The notes under the pieces: generated by a model
Seen by the model: the letters and a program-made list of their open reading frames with translations, nothing else
Databases searched by the model: none
What the model was told of the DNA's origin: nothing
NCBI RefSeq assembly: GCF_044788715.1
Contig: NZ_CP173170.1
Location: 4,216,001 to 4,280,000, forward strand
Length of the DNA stretch: 64,000 nucleotides
Reading direction: 5' to 3'
From: Methylotuvimicrobium sp018830325
GTDB lineage: Bacteria > Pseudomonadota > Gammaproteobacteria > Methylococcales > Methylomonadaceae
Part shown: piece by piece, positions 7,381 through 15,167 of the stretch
Position numbering within the stretch: position 1 is the first letter of the stretch
How the letters are laid out: the number at the start of each line of letters is the position of its first letter
Made by a program: the position numbers and the translations under genes

Positions 7381-8169
7381 TCAACCTTTAATCTCGTCAA
7401 ATGTAGCTATGGCCAATTGTAGATCCTGCCAGGCTTTGCGCTTTTCTAGCGGCGACCTTAACAAATAAGCGGGATGATATACCACAATTAGCGGAATGCC
7501 GTCCAATGAATGTACCGTACCTCTGAGCTGGCCGATGGTCTTGTCGGTTTTCAACAACTTTTGCGCGGAAACGCGCCCGACCGCCAGAATAATTTTCGGC
7601 TTGAGCCAAGCGATTTGCCGATGCAAATAGTCGCTACATGCTTCGACTTCGGTCGTTAAAGGATCACGGTTATTCGGCGGCCTGCATTTTAGAACATTGG
7701 TAATAAAAACGTCATCGCGTTTTAAGCCGATGGCTCTTAGCATTTCGGTTAGCAATTGACCGGCCCTGCCGACAAACGGCTCGCCTTGACGATCCTCGCT
7801 TTCTCCCGGCGCTTCGCCGATGACCATCCACCCCGAACTTGCCGAACCGCTACCGAACACGGTTTGTGTCCGGCTTTCGCATAATGCGCATTGTCGGCAT
7901 GCCGCCACTTCGTTTTGTAAATCCGCCCACGTTGGTTTAGCATCGGATAATATCGGCTGCGCTTCGACTTCAGGAACAAGCGGCTGTTCAGGCATAACCG
8001 GTGCGGCTGTCTTTTGAACATCACCGAGTAGAACGGATACGGTCGTTTGCGGCGCTGCTAAATCACTGGCCTCGGATTTTATTCGATAACTAGCCGGTAC
8101 TTGCCGGGAAACCCAAACATCGATCCCGATCGCTTTTAGGTAATGAAGTCGAGTCTCAGTATCCAACAT
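7381..8169 (-). CDS. Family 4 (type) uracil-DNA glycosylase, Fe-S
   Basis: The 262-residue protein removes uracil from DNA in base-excision repair. The UDG core lies in the C-terminal two thirds: GEAPGESEDRQGEPFVGRAG carries the catalytic motif of family 4/5 enzymes, and VVYHPAYLLR is the C-terminal His motif. Cysteines in CRQCALC, VLKCRPP and EVEACSD fit the four-Cys 4Fe-4S site. The first about 80 residues are a Pro/Ala-rich linker as in other proteobacterial members, sometimes annotated as DNA polymerase-related. It heads a two-gene unit with rimI, a common bacterial pairing. Confidence 0.9.
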   Translation of the reverse strand: MLDTETRLHYLKAIGIDVWVSRQVPASYRIKSEASDLAAPQTTVSVLLGDVQKTAAPVMPEQPLVPEVEAQPILSDAKPTWADLQNEVAACRQCALCESRTQTVFGSGSASSGWMVIGEAPGESEDRQGEPFVGRAGQLLTEMLRAIGLKRDDVFITNVLKCRPPNNRDPLTTEVEACSDYLHRQIAWLKPKIILAVGRVSAQKLLKTDKTIGQLRGTVHSLDGIPLIVVYHPAYLLRSPLEKRKAWQDLQLAIATFDEIKG

Positions 8170-8225
8170 TGTTAGGCGTATGCTCGCGCACTTTGGAAGT
8201 GCGCGAGCGGATAGGAAAAGGAAGC

Positions 8226-9770
8226 TTAAACATCGCCTTTTTGCGGATGCCGACGCTGGTTAGGCGCATGCAATTTATTGACCGCATTGATATAGGCTTT
8301 TGCGGAGGCAATCACAATGTCGGTATCGGCGCCCAAGCCATTGACGATGCGCCCTGCCTTGTCGAGGCGAATCGTGACTTCGCCTTGCGAATCGGTACCA
8401 TTGGTAATATTGTTGACCGAATACAATTCCAAAATGGCGTGCGTATTAACCAGGCTTTCAATCGCCTTGAGACTAGCATCGACCGCACCGCTCCCGGAGG
8501 AGCTGCCGGTCATTTCTTGATTATCGATGCGTAAAGTAACCCGCGCCGTCGGCACTTCTCCGGTTTCGGAGCAAACGCTCAATGCGATCAATTTGATGTA
8601 TTCATCCTCGGCGCTGACACTGACTTCGGAAATCAGCGCCTGCAAATCCTCGTCGAAAATTTCGTGCTTTTTATCGGCCAGTTGCTTGAAACGAAAAAAT
8701 GCTTCGTTCAATTCTGCTTCCGAGGTGAACTCAAAGCCGAGCTCGGTCATGCGCGTCTTGAAGGCATTGCGTCCCGAATGCTTTCCCAGCACCATGCGGT
8801 TAGCGGCCCAACCGACATCTTCGGCACGCATGATTTCATAAGTTTCACGGCTTTTCAGCACGCCGTCCTGATGAATACCAGATTCATGCGCGAAGGCATT
8901 AGCACCGACGATCGCTTTGTTCGGTTGCACCGGAAAACCGGTAATCGTCGAGATTAAGCGCGAACAAGTCATGATTTCTGTCGTATCGAGTGTCGTGTCG
9001 CACGGAAAAACATCTTGGCGCGTTCGTACCGCCATCACGACCTCTTCCAACGCAGCATTGCCGGCACGTTCACCGAGCCCGTTGATCGTACATTCGACCT
9101 GGCGTGCGCCGTTCATCACCGCCGCTAAAGAATTGGCAACCGCCAAGCCCAAATCGTTGTGACAATGCACCGAGAAAATCGCCTTATCGGAATTCGGTAT
9201 TCGTTGAATCAAGTTACCGATTGTCGCGCCGAATTGATGCGGAACACTGTAACCGACCGTATCGGGTATGTTCAGTGTAGTCGCGCCGGCATCAATGACC
9301 GCCTCCAATATCCGGCACAAAAAATCTTCTTCGGAGCGCCCCGCATCCTCGGGCGAAAATTCGACGTTATCGGTATATTGCAGTGCGCGTTTCACAGCTT
9401 TAACGGCCAATTCGATCACTTGTTCCGGTTGCATCTGCAATTTCATTTGCATATGAATTGGCGAGGTTGCGATAAAGGTATGAATGCGCGAGCTTTCGGC
9501 GGCTTTCAGAGCCATACCCGCTTTATCAATGTCTTTTTCCAATGCCCGCGCCAAACCGCAAACAGTGCTGGTTTTGACCGCTTTCGCAACCGCTTCGACC
9601 GCTTCGAAATCGCCCGGACTCGCGGCAGGAAACCCCGCTTCGATCACATCGACTTTCATTCTTTCCAGCGCTTTTGCAATTCGGACTTTTTCATCACGCG
9701 TCATCGACGCCCCCGGACTCTGCTCGCCATCGCGCAAAGTCGTATCAAAAATAATTAATTTGTCTTTCAT
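8226..9770 (-). CDS. leuA: 2-isopropylmalate synthase
   Basis: LeuA condenses acetyl-CoA with 2-ketoisovalerate in the first committed step of leucine synthesis. The TIM-barrel domain opens with IIFDTTLRDGEQSPG (metal and substrate loop) and contains HCHNDLGLAVANSLAA and the helical HESGIHQDGVLK lid. The C-terminal LeuA dimer/regulatory domain (from about residue 390, ending in the GxGADTDIV-type leucine-binding region) allows feedback inhibition. I choose ATG 9770, which has GGAG five bases upstream, over the ATG six codons earlier; this gives 514 residues, the usual size. A promoter and Leu-rich leader ORF lie upstream. Confidence 0.95.
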   Translation of the reverse strand: MKDKLIIFDTTLRDGEQSPGASMTRDEKVRIAKALERMKVDVIEAGFPAASPGDFEAVEAVAKAVKTSTVCGLARALEKDIDKAGMALKAAESSRIHTFIATSPIHMQMKLQMQPEQVIELAVKAVKRALQYTDNVEFSPEDAGRSEEDFLCRILEAVIDAGATTLNIPDTVGYSVPHQFGATIGNLIQRIPNSDKAIFSVHCHNDLGLAVANSLAAVMNGARQVECTINGLGERAGNAALEEVVMAVRTRQDVFPCDTTLDTTEIMTCSRLISTITGFPVQPNKAIVGANAFAHESGIHQDGVLKSRETYEIMRAEDVGWAANRMVLGKHSGRNAFKTRMTELGFEFTSEAELNEAFFRFKQLADKKHEIFDEDLQALISEVSVSAEDEYIKLIALSVCSETGEVPTARVTLRIDNQEMTGSSSGSGAVDASLKAIESLVNTHAILELYSVNNITNGTDSQGEVTIRLDKAGRIVNGLGADTDIVIASAKAYINAVNKLHAPNQRRHPQKGDV

Positions 9771-9858
9771 GAGAACTCCGTTCATCAAGAAATTTGATGT
9801 TAAGAAAACTGATTAGTAAGGATTGTGTATAACGGGGGAGAAATAAAGTATGTGCCCG

Positions 9859-9963
9859 CTAGGGCAGCAGGAAAAGAAGAGTTGGTTTGAACGGCGCCGG
9901 AAAAACAGCGCCGAAAACGGTGCTTGTTGAATTGCTGGCGGTAATATAGAAGTGGGATTTCAT
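9859..9963 (-). CDS. Candidate leucine leader peptide upstream of leuA
   Basis: A 34-codon ORF on the leuA strand lies 88 bp upstream of leuA. Near its end it reads T-L-L-F-L-L-P-stop, with codons CTT CTT TTC CTG CTG: four Leu codons in five just before the stop, the layout of a transcription-attenuation leader. A sigma-70-like promoter ends about 7 bp before its ATG. Two hairpins are visible: CGGCGC/GCGCCG inside the ORF and TGCCC/GGGCA spanning the stop. No strong T-run terminator follows, and the ORF has no Shine-Dalgarno sequence, so the mechanism is uncertain and the ORF may be fortuitous. Confidence 0.45.
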   Translation of the reverse strand: MKSHFYITASNSTSTVFGAVFPAPFKPTLLFLLP

Positions 9964-9970
9964 GAGTTGG

Positions 9971-9999
9971 ACTATACGCGATTGTGTTTTTTGCCTCAA
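9971..9999 (-). promoter_or_regulatory. Putative sigma-70 promoter of leuA
   Basis: On the minus strand, TTGAGG (9994-9999) and TATAGT (9971-9976) are separated by exactly 17 bp. The predicted transcription start falls at or just before the ATG of the Leu-rich leader ORF, giving a roughly 190-nt leader before leuA. A family D repeat ends 12 bp upstream of the -35 element. Confidence 0.6.
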
Positions 10000-10010
10000 G
10001 AAATTTGTTA

Positions 10011-10191
10011 AGGATTTGGTCATAAATAACTTCCCTATTTTTGGAGGGTTCGGTTGCTCGATTGGCAGGTGTCGGCGGCAGGGAAAGCCGCCGTCAAGCC
10101 TACAAGGACGTATTCACGGCGTCCTGCCAGGCGAGTTACCGAACCCTCGATAAAGCTCATAACTCCAAGAAGTTATTTTTCGCGAAATCCT
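10011..10191. repeat. MITE-like element, family D reference copy
   Basis: A 181-bp element with imperfect terminal inverted repeats AGGATTTGGTCATAAATAAC and GTTATTTTTCGCGAAATCCT. A second inner inverted repeat, GAGGGTTCGGT / ACCGAACCCTC, closes on a core with GGCGGCAGGGAAAGCCGCC and ACAAGGACGTATTCACGGCG. Its right end supplies the stop codon TAG of pssA (10190-10192, minus strand); its left end lies 12 bp from the -35 of the leuA promoter. Related copies occur at 6294, 22863 and 59799. Confidence 0.88.
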
Positions 10192-10930
10192 AAGCCTTTC
10201 TATGAAGTCTGCGGCGACGCATGACCAAGGTAAAAACCGGTCCGGAAATCGCATACCCTAAAGACAACAAAAACAACATGATTTGCGGCTGCGCCATCAC
10301 AAATGCAACGCCCAACATCACGGCAATCGCGACGACAAACGGCACCTTACCCTTCCAATCTATCCCTTTGAAACTGAAATAACGAAAATTACTAACCATT
10401 AGTAAGCCGGTTGCGATCGTCAAAATTAAGGCCGCATATTTTAGCGTATCGATATCATAATCGTATTCGATCGAAATCCAGATAAAGCCGGCCAATATCG
10501 CGGCGGCGGCGGGACTCGGCAGGCCTTGGAAATAGCGTTTGTCGTCGGTTTCGACTTGCGCATTGAAACGTGCCAATCTCAATGCGCCGCCGGCCATGTG
10601 CACGAATGCCGCAAACAGGCCTAGCTTACCCAAGCTGGAAAACGCCCAGAGGTACATGACCAAGGCCGGAGCCGCGCCAAACGAGATCATATCGGATAAG
10701 CTATCGTATTCAACACCGAATTTGCTTTGGGTATTTGTCAAACGCGCTACGCGCCCATCGAGCCCATCCAAAATCATGGCGGCAAAAATCGCCACGGCTG
10801 CGGTTTCGTATCGCCCGCCCATTGCCGATGTAATCGCGTAAAAACCGGCAAACAACGCACCTGTCGTAAACAAATTGGGTAATAAATAAATACCGCGGCG
10901 GCGGGGCGTGGAAGATTTTTCAGGCGTCAT
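10190..10930 (-). CDS. pssA: CDP-diacylglycerol-serine O-phosphatidyltransferase
   Basis: A 246-residue integral membrane enzyme making phosphatidylserine, the precursor of phosphatidylethanolamine. The CDP-alcohol phosphotransferase signature D-G-x2-A-R-x8-G-x3-D-x3-D is visible as LDGLDGRVARL..GVEYDSLSD near residues 54-78. About six to eight hydrophobic helices follow, ending in a basic tail. It is the membrane-bound type rather than the E. coli phospholipase-D type. Its place between ilvC and leuA is a known arrangement in other proteobacteria. The TAG stop comes from the end of a family D repeat, so the C-terminus may differ from relatives. Confidence 0.92.
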   Translation of the reverse strand: MTPEKSSTPRRRGIYLLPNLFTTGALFAGFYAITSAMGGRYETAAVAIFAAMILDGLDGRVARLTNTQSKFGVEYDSLSDMISFGAAPALVMYLWAFSSLGKLGLFAAFVHMAGGALRLARFNAQVETDDKRYFQGLPSPAAAAILAGFIWISIEYDYDIDTLKYAALILTIATGLLMVSNFRYFSFKGIDWKGKVPFVVAIAVMLGVAFVMAQPQIMLFLLSLGYAISGPVFTLVMRRRRLHRKA

Positions 10931-11191
10931 AATTTTTCATCTACTGTTGCAACATTTGCAATAAAACAATGCCGCAGATTATACAATGAGCCGAAAAAGT
11001 ACTCATGAATTAATAGCGACTTGGAAATCGGATTCGGAGACGAATCATCTGTGCCACGCAATGGCTAAACTCATACGTGGGTGCTCATCTCATTTAGAGC
11101 CAAAGTCATTAAGGGATGGACATGAATTAAATACGCTACCAGACAAAAGAGCGCGTCAGTTACTTGAAAACGCGACCCCGCGAATTCTAAA

Positions 11192-11223
11192 ATGCGAGAG
11201 CGGCAAAAAAGCCGCTCTCGCAT
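11192..11223 (-). terminator. Rho-independent terminator downstream of ilvC
   Basis: A perfect 13-bp stem, ATGCGAGAGCGGC and GCCGCTCTCGCAT, encloses a six-base T loop and is followed by TTTTAG on the minus strand, 20 bp after the ilvC stop. It separates ilvBNC from pssA. Confidence 0.85.
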
Positions 11224-11243
11224 GACCCGGAGAAGTTATCCGA

Positions 11244-12260
11244 TTAGTTTTTCGACTTATCGACGATTTTGTTGGCACTAATCCATGGCATCATGCTGCG
11301 AAGTTTTTCACCGACGATTTCGATCGGATGCTCGGCATTTAGGCGACGTCTTGCCGTCATTTCCGGATAACCGGTCATGCCTTCCATGATGAATCTTTTC
11401 GCGTATTCGCCTTTTTGAATGTTCTCCAACGCCTCGCGCATGGCGTAACGGCTTTCTTCGTTGATGACTTTAGGACCGGTCACGTACTCGCCGTATTCGG
11501 CGTTGTTAGAAATCGAATAGTTCATGTTCGCAATACCGCCTTCGTACATCAGATCGACGATCAATTTCAATTCGTGCAAACACTCGAAGTATGCCATTTC
11601 CGGTTCGTACCCGGCTTCAACCAGTGTCTCGAACCCGGCTTTGACTAACTCAACTGCACCACCGCACAATACGGCTTGCTCGCCGAACAAATCGGTTTCG
11701 GTTTCATCACGGAAGGTGGTTTCGATGATGCCGGAACGACCGCCGCCGATCGCCGAAGCGTAAGACAAACAAATACTCTTTGCGGTACCAGAGGCATCCT
11801 GCTGAATCGCGATTAAATCGGGAATACCGCCACCGCGGACGAATTCGGAACGCACCGTATGACCTGGAGCTTTCGGAGCAATCATAATCACATCGAGGTC
11901 GGCACGCGGTACGATTTGATTATATAAAATCGAAAAGCCGTGCGCGAATGCCAAGGCTGCCCCTTGTTTCAGATTCGGTTCGATTTCCGCTTTGTATAAT
12001 TGCGCTTGGAATTCATCCGGCGTCAGGATCATCACGACATCGGCGCTCGACACTGCTTCAGGAACCGATTTAACCGTCAAGCCTGAAGCTTCGGCCTTGG
12101 CTACCGAGGGAGAACCCGCGCGCAGACCTACGACGACATCGACACCCGAGTCTTTTAAATTGTTGGCATGCGCATGACCTTGAGAACCATAGCCGATGAT
12201 CGCTACTTTTTTACTTTTAATGATCGAAAGATCGGCGTCTTTATCGTAATAAACTTGCAT
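11244..12260 (-). CDS. ilvC: Ketol-acid reductoisomerase (NADP+)
   Basis: The 338-residue length is that of class I KARI, which converts acetolactate to dihydroxyisovalerate with NADPH and Mg2+. The Rossmann loop GYGSQGHAHANNLKDSG (residues 23-39) is followed by VGLRAGS, whose Arg and Ser residues read the NADPH phosphate. ETDLFGEQAVLCGG and ECLHELKLIVDLMYEGG carry the metal-binding Asp and Glu ligands of the knotted C-terminal domain. It is the last gene of an ilvB-ilvN-ilvC operon, 43 bp after ilvN, and ends in a strong terminator. Confidence 0.97.
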   Translation of the reverse strand: MQVYYDKDADLSIIKSKKVAIIGYGSQGHAHANNLKDSGVDVVVGLRAGSPSVAKAEASGLTVKSVPEAVSSADVVMILTPDEFQAQLYKAEIEPNLKQGAALAFAHGFSILYNQIVPRADLDVIMIAPKAPGHTVRSEFVRGGGIPDLIAIQQDASGTAKSICLSYASAIGGGRSGIIETTFRDETETDLFGEQAVLCGGAVELVKAGFETLVEAGYEPEMAYFECLHELKLIVDLMYEGGIANMNYSISNNAEYGEYVTGPKVINEESRYAMREALENIQKGEYAKRFIMEGMTGYPEMTARRRLNAEHPIEIVGEKLRSMMPWISANKIVDKSKN

Positions 12261-12303
12261 GTGTTTTCTCGTTTTGTTTTATGAATAATGTTTGCTTTGA
12301 ATT

Positions 12304-12795
12304 CTAGAGATGCAGCCCTTTTTCGCCCCGGCATATTCCGGTAGCGCCCGACCGGACCACTTCGATGATAGTCGTTTCATCGATTGACTTGACGAAGGCG
12401 TCCAATTTATCCGATGTTCCGGTCATTTCGATCACGAAAGTCGTCGGTGTTACATCGATTATTCGACCGCGAAATATATCGGCGATACGTTTAATTTCGG
12501 CGCGCGTAGCTTCGCTGGTTTTGACCTTAACCATCATCAATTCGCGTTCGATATGCGCCGATTCCGCCAAATCGATTAGTTTCACGACATCGACCAACTT
12601 ATTGAGCTGCTTTGTGATTTGCTCGATGATATCATCATTGCCTCGCGTTACCAGAGTCATGCGCGACAGACTCGAGTCTTCGGTCGGCGCGACGGTCAAC
12701 GATTCGATGTTGTAGCCGCGCGCCGAAAAAAGCCCGGCGACTCTCGATAATGCGCCGGCTTCATTTTCAATTAAAATTGAGATTATATGCCTCAT
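12304..12795 (-). CDS. ilvN: Acetolactate synthase small (regulatory) subunit
   Basis: A 163-residue IlvH/IlvN-type subunit. The N-terminal ACT domain begins MRHIISILIENEAGALSRVAGLFSARGYNIESL-like, here with the valine-sensing GALSRVAGLFSARGYNIESL stretch at residues 13-32, followed by a ferredoxin-like C-terminal domain. It activates the catalytic subunit and confers valine feedback inhibition. The start overlaps the ilvB stop by one base, so translation is coupled. Confidence 0.95.
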   Translation of the reverse strand: MRHIISILIENEAGALSRVAGLFSARGYNIESLTVAPTEDSSLSRMTLVTRGNDDIIEQITKQLNKLVDVVKLIDLAESAHIERELMMVKVKTSEATRAEIKRIADIFRGRIIDVTPTTFVIEMTGTSDKLDAFVKSIDETTIIEVVRSGATGICRGEKGLHL

Positions 12796-14531
12796 TATGC
12801 CAACTCCCTGTCCGTCGGTGTACCTGGGGCAACCCGCAATTTCATATCGTGATGCCCCTTACCGGACTCTATCATTGGGTAAACGTTTTCTGTGCGGTCG
12901 GTAATGATGTCCATAAATACGGTTCTATCTTTCATCGCGAACGCCTCTTCCAGAGCGGAGCGCAAATCGGCTTTGTTTTCGACCAGCATGCCGACATGAC
13001 CATAAGCCTCGGCTAGTTTAACGAAGTCGGGCAAGGTATCCATGTAAGAATGCGAATAACGGCTTTGATAAGAAAACTCCTGCCATTGCCGCACCATACC
13101 CATGTAGCGATTATTCAAATTAATGATCTTGACCGGCGTTTTATACTGCAGCGCAGTCGACAGCTCTTGTATGCACATTTGAATACTGGCTTCACCGGTC
13201 ACGCAAGCGACATCCGCTTCCGGAAACGCCAATTTAACGCCGATCGCAGCCGGCAAACCGAAGCCCATCGTACCCAATCCGCCCGAATTGATCCAGCGAC
13301 GAGGCTTATCGAAATGGTAGTACTGGGCTGCATACATTTGATGCTGACCGACATCCGAAGTAATGTAAGCATCGCCTTTCGTTACTTCGTAAAGCTGCTC
13401 GATAACATACTGCGGCTTGATCAACGAACTTTCGCGATCATATTCCAAACATTGCACTGAGCGCCATTTGTCGATTTGCTCCCACCATGCAGCCAAGGCT
13501 TTTTTGGATGGCTGCTTTTTGCTCTCTTTGACCTGCTCGATTATTTGCGTCAAAACGGGTTTGACTTGCCCAACGATCGGTATATCGACTTTGACGGTTT
13601 TCGATATTGATGCCGGGTCGACGTCGATATGAATAATTTTGGCGTAAGGACAAAATTCGGCTAATTTGCCGGTAACCCGGTCATCGAAACGTGCGCCGAC
13701 GGCAAGAATCACATCGCTCTCATGCATGCCCATATTCGCCTCGTAGGTGCCATGCATACCCAACATTCCGATGAATTGCTTATCGGTGGCAGGATAGGCA
13801 CCTAAACCCATTAGCGTATTGGTAATCGGGTAACCCAGTGTTCGAGTCAACTCGATCAATTCCCGACTTGCTTCGCCGAGGATCACTCCACCACCCGAAT
13901 AAATCATCGGACGCTGAGCAGACAAGAGCAACTCGACTGCTTTCTTGATTTGGCCTTTATGCCCTTCGACGGCGGGATTGTAAGAACGCATAATGACTTT
14001 ACGCGGATACTTATAAGGCACTTTGATACTAGGGTCGGTAATATCTTTCGGCACGTCGACAACCACAGGACCGGGGCGCCCGGTCGATGCGACATAAAAA
14101 GCTTTTTTAATGGTTTCAGCCAACTTGGTAACGTCTTTGACCAAAAAGTTGTGCTTGACGCACGGGCGACTAATTCCCACCATGTCGACTTCTTGAAATG
14201 CATCGCTACCGATGACCGGCGACGGCACCTGCCCTGAGATCACCACCATTGGAATTGAGTCCATATAAGCGGTCGCAATACCGGTTACCGCGTTTGTAGC
14301 TCCCGGACCGGAAGTCACTAAAACGACTCCCGTTTTTCCGGTCGCGCGCGCATAGGCATCCGCGGCATGAGTGGCGCCTTGTTCATGGCGCACCAGAATA
14401 TGCTTAACGTCGTCTTGTTGAAAAATAGCGTCGTAGATATGCAGCACTGCTCCGCCAGGATAGCCGAATATATACTCCACTCCTTCGTCTTTGAGACTTT
14501 GAACCAAAATTTGTGCGCCGTTTAGCTCCAC
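12795..14531 (-). CDS. ilvB: Acetolactate synthase large (catalytic) subunit
   Basis: A thiamine-diphosphate enzyme that condenses two pyruvates, or pyruvate and 2-ketobutyrate. Key elements are the catalytic Glu region FGYPGGAVLHIYDAI and RHEQGATHAADAYARA, the FAD-binding middle domain, and the ThDP motif beginning VTGEASIQMCIQEL; the usual GDG is GEA here, as in some AHAS proteins. I prefer GTG 14531, which has GAGGG eight bases upstream and gives the family-typical start (VELNGAQ) and 578 residues. An ATG at 14576 would add 15 residues but has no Shine-Dalgarno sequence. Confidence 0.94.
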   Translation of the reverse strand: MELNGAQILVQSLKDEGVEYIFGYPGGAVLHIYDAIFQQDDVKHILVRHEQGATHAADAYARATGKTGVVLVTSGPGATNAVTGIATAYMDSIPMVVISGQVPSPVIGSDAFQEVDMVGISRPCVKHNFLVKDVTKLAETIKKAFYVASTGRPGPVVVDVPKDITDPSIKVPYKYPRKVIMRSYNPAVEGHKGQIKKAVELLLSAQRPMIYSGGGVILGEASRELIELTRTLGYPITNTLMGLGAYPATDKQFIGMLGMHGTYEANMGMHESDVILAVGARFDDRVTGKLAEFCPYAKIIHIDVDPASISKTVKVDIPIVGQVKPVLTQIIEQVKESKKQPSKKALAAWWEQIDKWRSVQCLEYDRESSLIKPQYVIEQLYEVTKGDAYITSDVGQHQMYAAQYYHFDKPRRWINSGGLGTMGFGLPAAIGVKLAFPEADVACVTGEASIQMCIQELSTALQYKTPVKIINLNNRYMGMVRQWQEFSYQSRYSHSYMDTLPDFVKLAEAYGHVGMLVENKADLRSALEEAFAMKDRTVFMDIITDRTENVYPMIESGKGHHDMKLRVAPGTPTDRELA

Positions 14532-14622
14532 ACTATTACCCTCTGCATTAACTATCAGGTGATCAATAAAACCCATTCATGACTGAATCGCTTGGTTTTA
14601 TTTTAAAAAAAGGTTAGATAAA

Positions 14623-14691
14623 CTACTGGTTTTGCACTTGTTCGTCAAGACAAATCAAGACTTTGATGACATGAGCTGCACCGCTAAACAT
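14623..14691 (-). CDS. Weak candidate leader ORF upstream of ilvB
   Basis: A 22-codon ORF on the ilvB strand contains V-I-K-V-L-I-C-L, with codons GTC ATC AAA GTC TTG ATT TGT CTT; seven of 22 residues are branched-chain. It lies about 90 bp upstream of ilvB. A TATAAC hexamer lies just upstream but with no good -35. There is no Shine-Dalgarno sequence and no GC-rich terminator hairpin before the nearby T-run. A TTGACG..TAGTTT promoter-like pair with 17-bp spacing overlaps the ORF and would instead start transcription after it. Confidence 0.22.
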   Translation of the reverse strand: MFSGAAHVIKVLICLDEQVQNQ

Positions 14692-14788
14692 GACACAATC
14701 AATAGGTTATAAAGCGCGTAATTCATGCATCGAATTCAACAACCCACAGCCCATCATATCGGATATCCGCCGGAAAAGCTTGGAGACC

Positions 14789-15116
14789 ATTCCAGCAACA
14801 GCAATTCCCAATTTGGGGAGCAAACAGGGTGTGGGGTATGCTTGGCGAGGATGTGCGAGGATGTCGGCAGCAGGGGCAGATTTTTGCTCCTCGGCAATTG
14901 CTGAGTTACAAGGATGTAAGGAACGCAGAAAATGCAGGAGCATTTTTCTGCCCTGCATTGCCTAAAGAGCCTACTGTTGGTGCCTAATACACGCCATCCT
15001 TGGCGCTTAGCTGCCGTCAAGCCCCCATGGATGGGCTCACGGCGTTCCTCGACAGGGATACCCCACACCCTAAATCCAGCGAGAACGCTCAAACTGGGAA
15101 TTGCTGATTCCAGCAG
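14789..15116. repeat. Composite inverted-repeat element, family F with nested palindrome G
   Basis: Terminal inverted repeats CAGCAATTCCCAATTTG (about 14799-14815) and CAAACTGGGAATTGCTG bound this roughly 330-bp element. Inside each end lies a second pair, GGGTGTGGGGTAT and ATACCCCACACCC. The interior repeats the GAGGATGTCGGCAGCAGGG hairpin arm and the GCTGCCGTCAAGC core seen in family A. An 80-bp palindrome (14874-14953) interrupts it after GGCAGCAGGG. It fills most of the 590-bp gap between ilvB and the following gene; no coding sequence was found there. Confidence 0.85.
14874..14953. repeat. 80-bp palindromic element, family G copy 2
   Basis: GGGCAGATTTTTGCTCCT and AGGAGCATTTTTCTGCCC form 18-bp perfect inverted repeats. 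It differs from copy 1 (6367-6446) at only a few positions and has the same length. It is nested in the family F element at the same hairpin-arm position as copy 1 is in family D. Confidence 0.88.
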
Positions 15117-15167
15117 TACTACTGAAACCGACTTACTAAAACCTCTGTCCAAATTTGAACAACGCCA

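Noticed and set aside
9962..10153. 63-codon plus-strand ORF before pssA
   Set aside because: It runs through the leuA promoter on the opposite strand and into a family D repeat; no ribosome site and no protein-like pattern.
10986..11225. 79-codon ORF between pssA and ilvC
   Set aside because: It has no Shine-Dalgarno sequence, ends inside the ilvC terminator hairpin and shows no recognisable family features. A small real gene cannot be wholly excluded.
14690..14965. 91-codon plus-strand ORF and its minus-strand counterparts in the ilvB upstream gap
   Set aside because: They are translations of the family F and G repeats; the same peptide pieces recur at 6293-6478.
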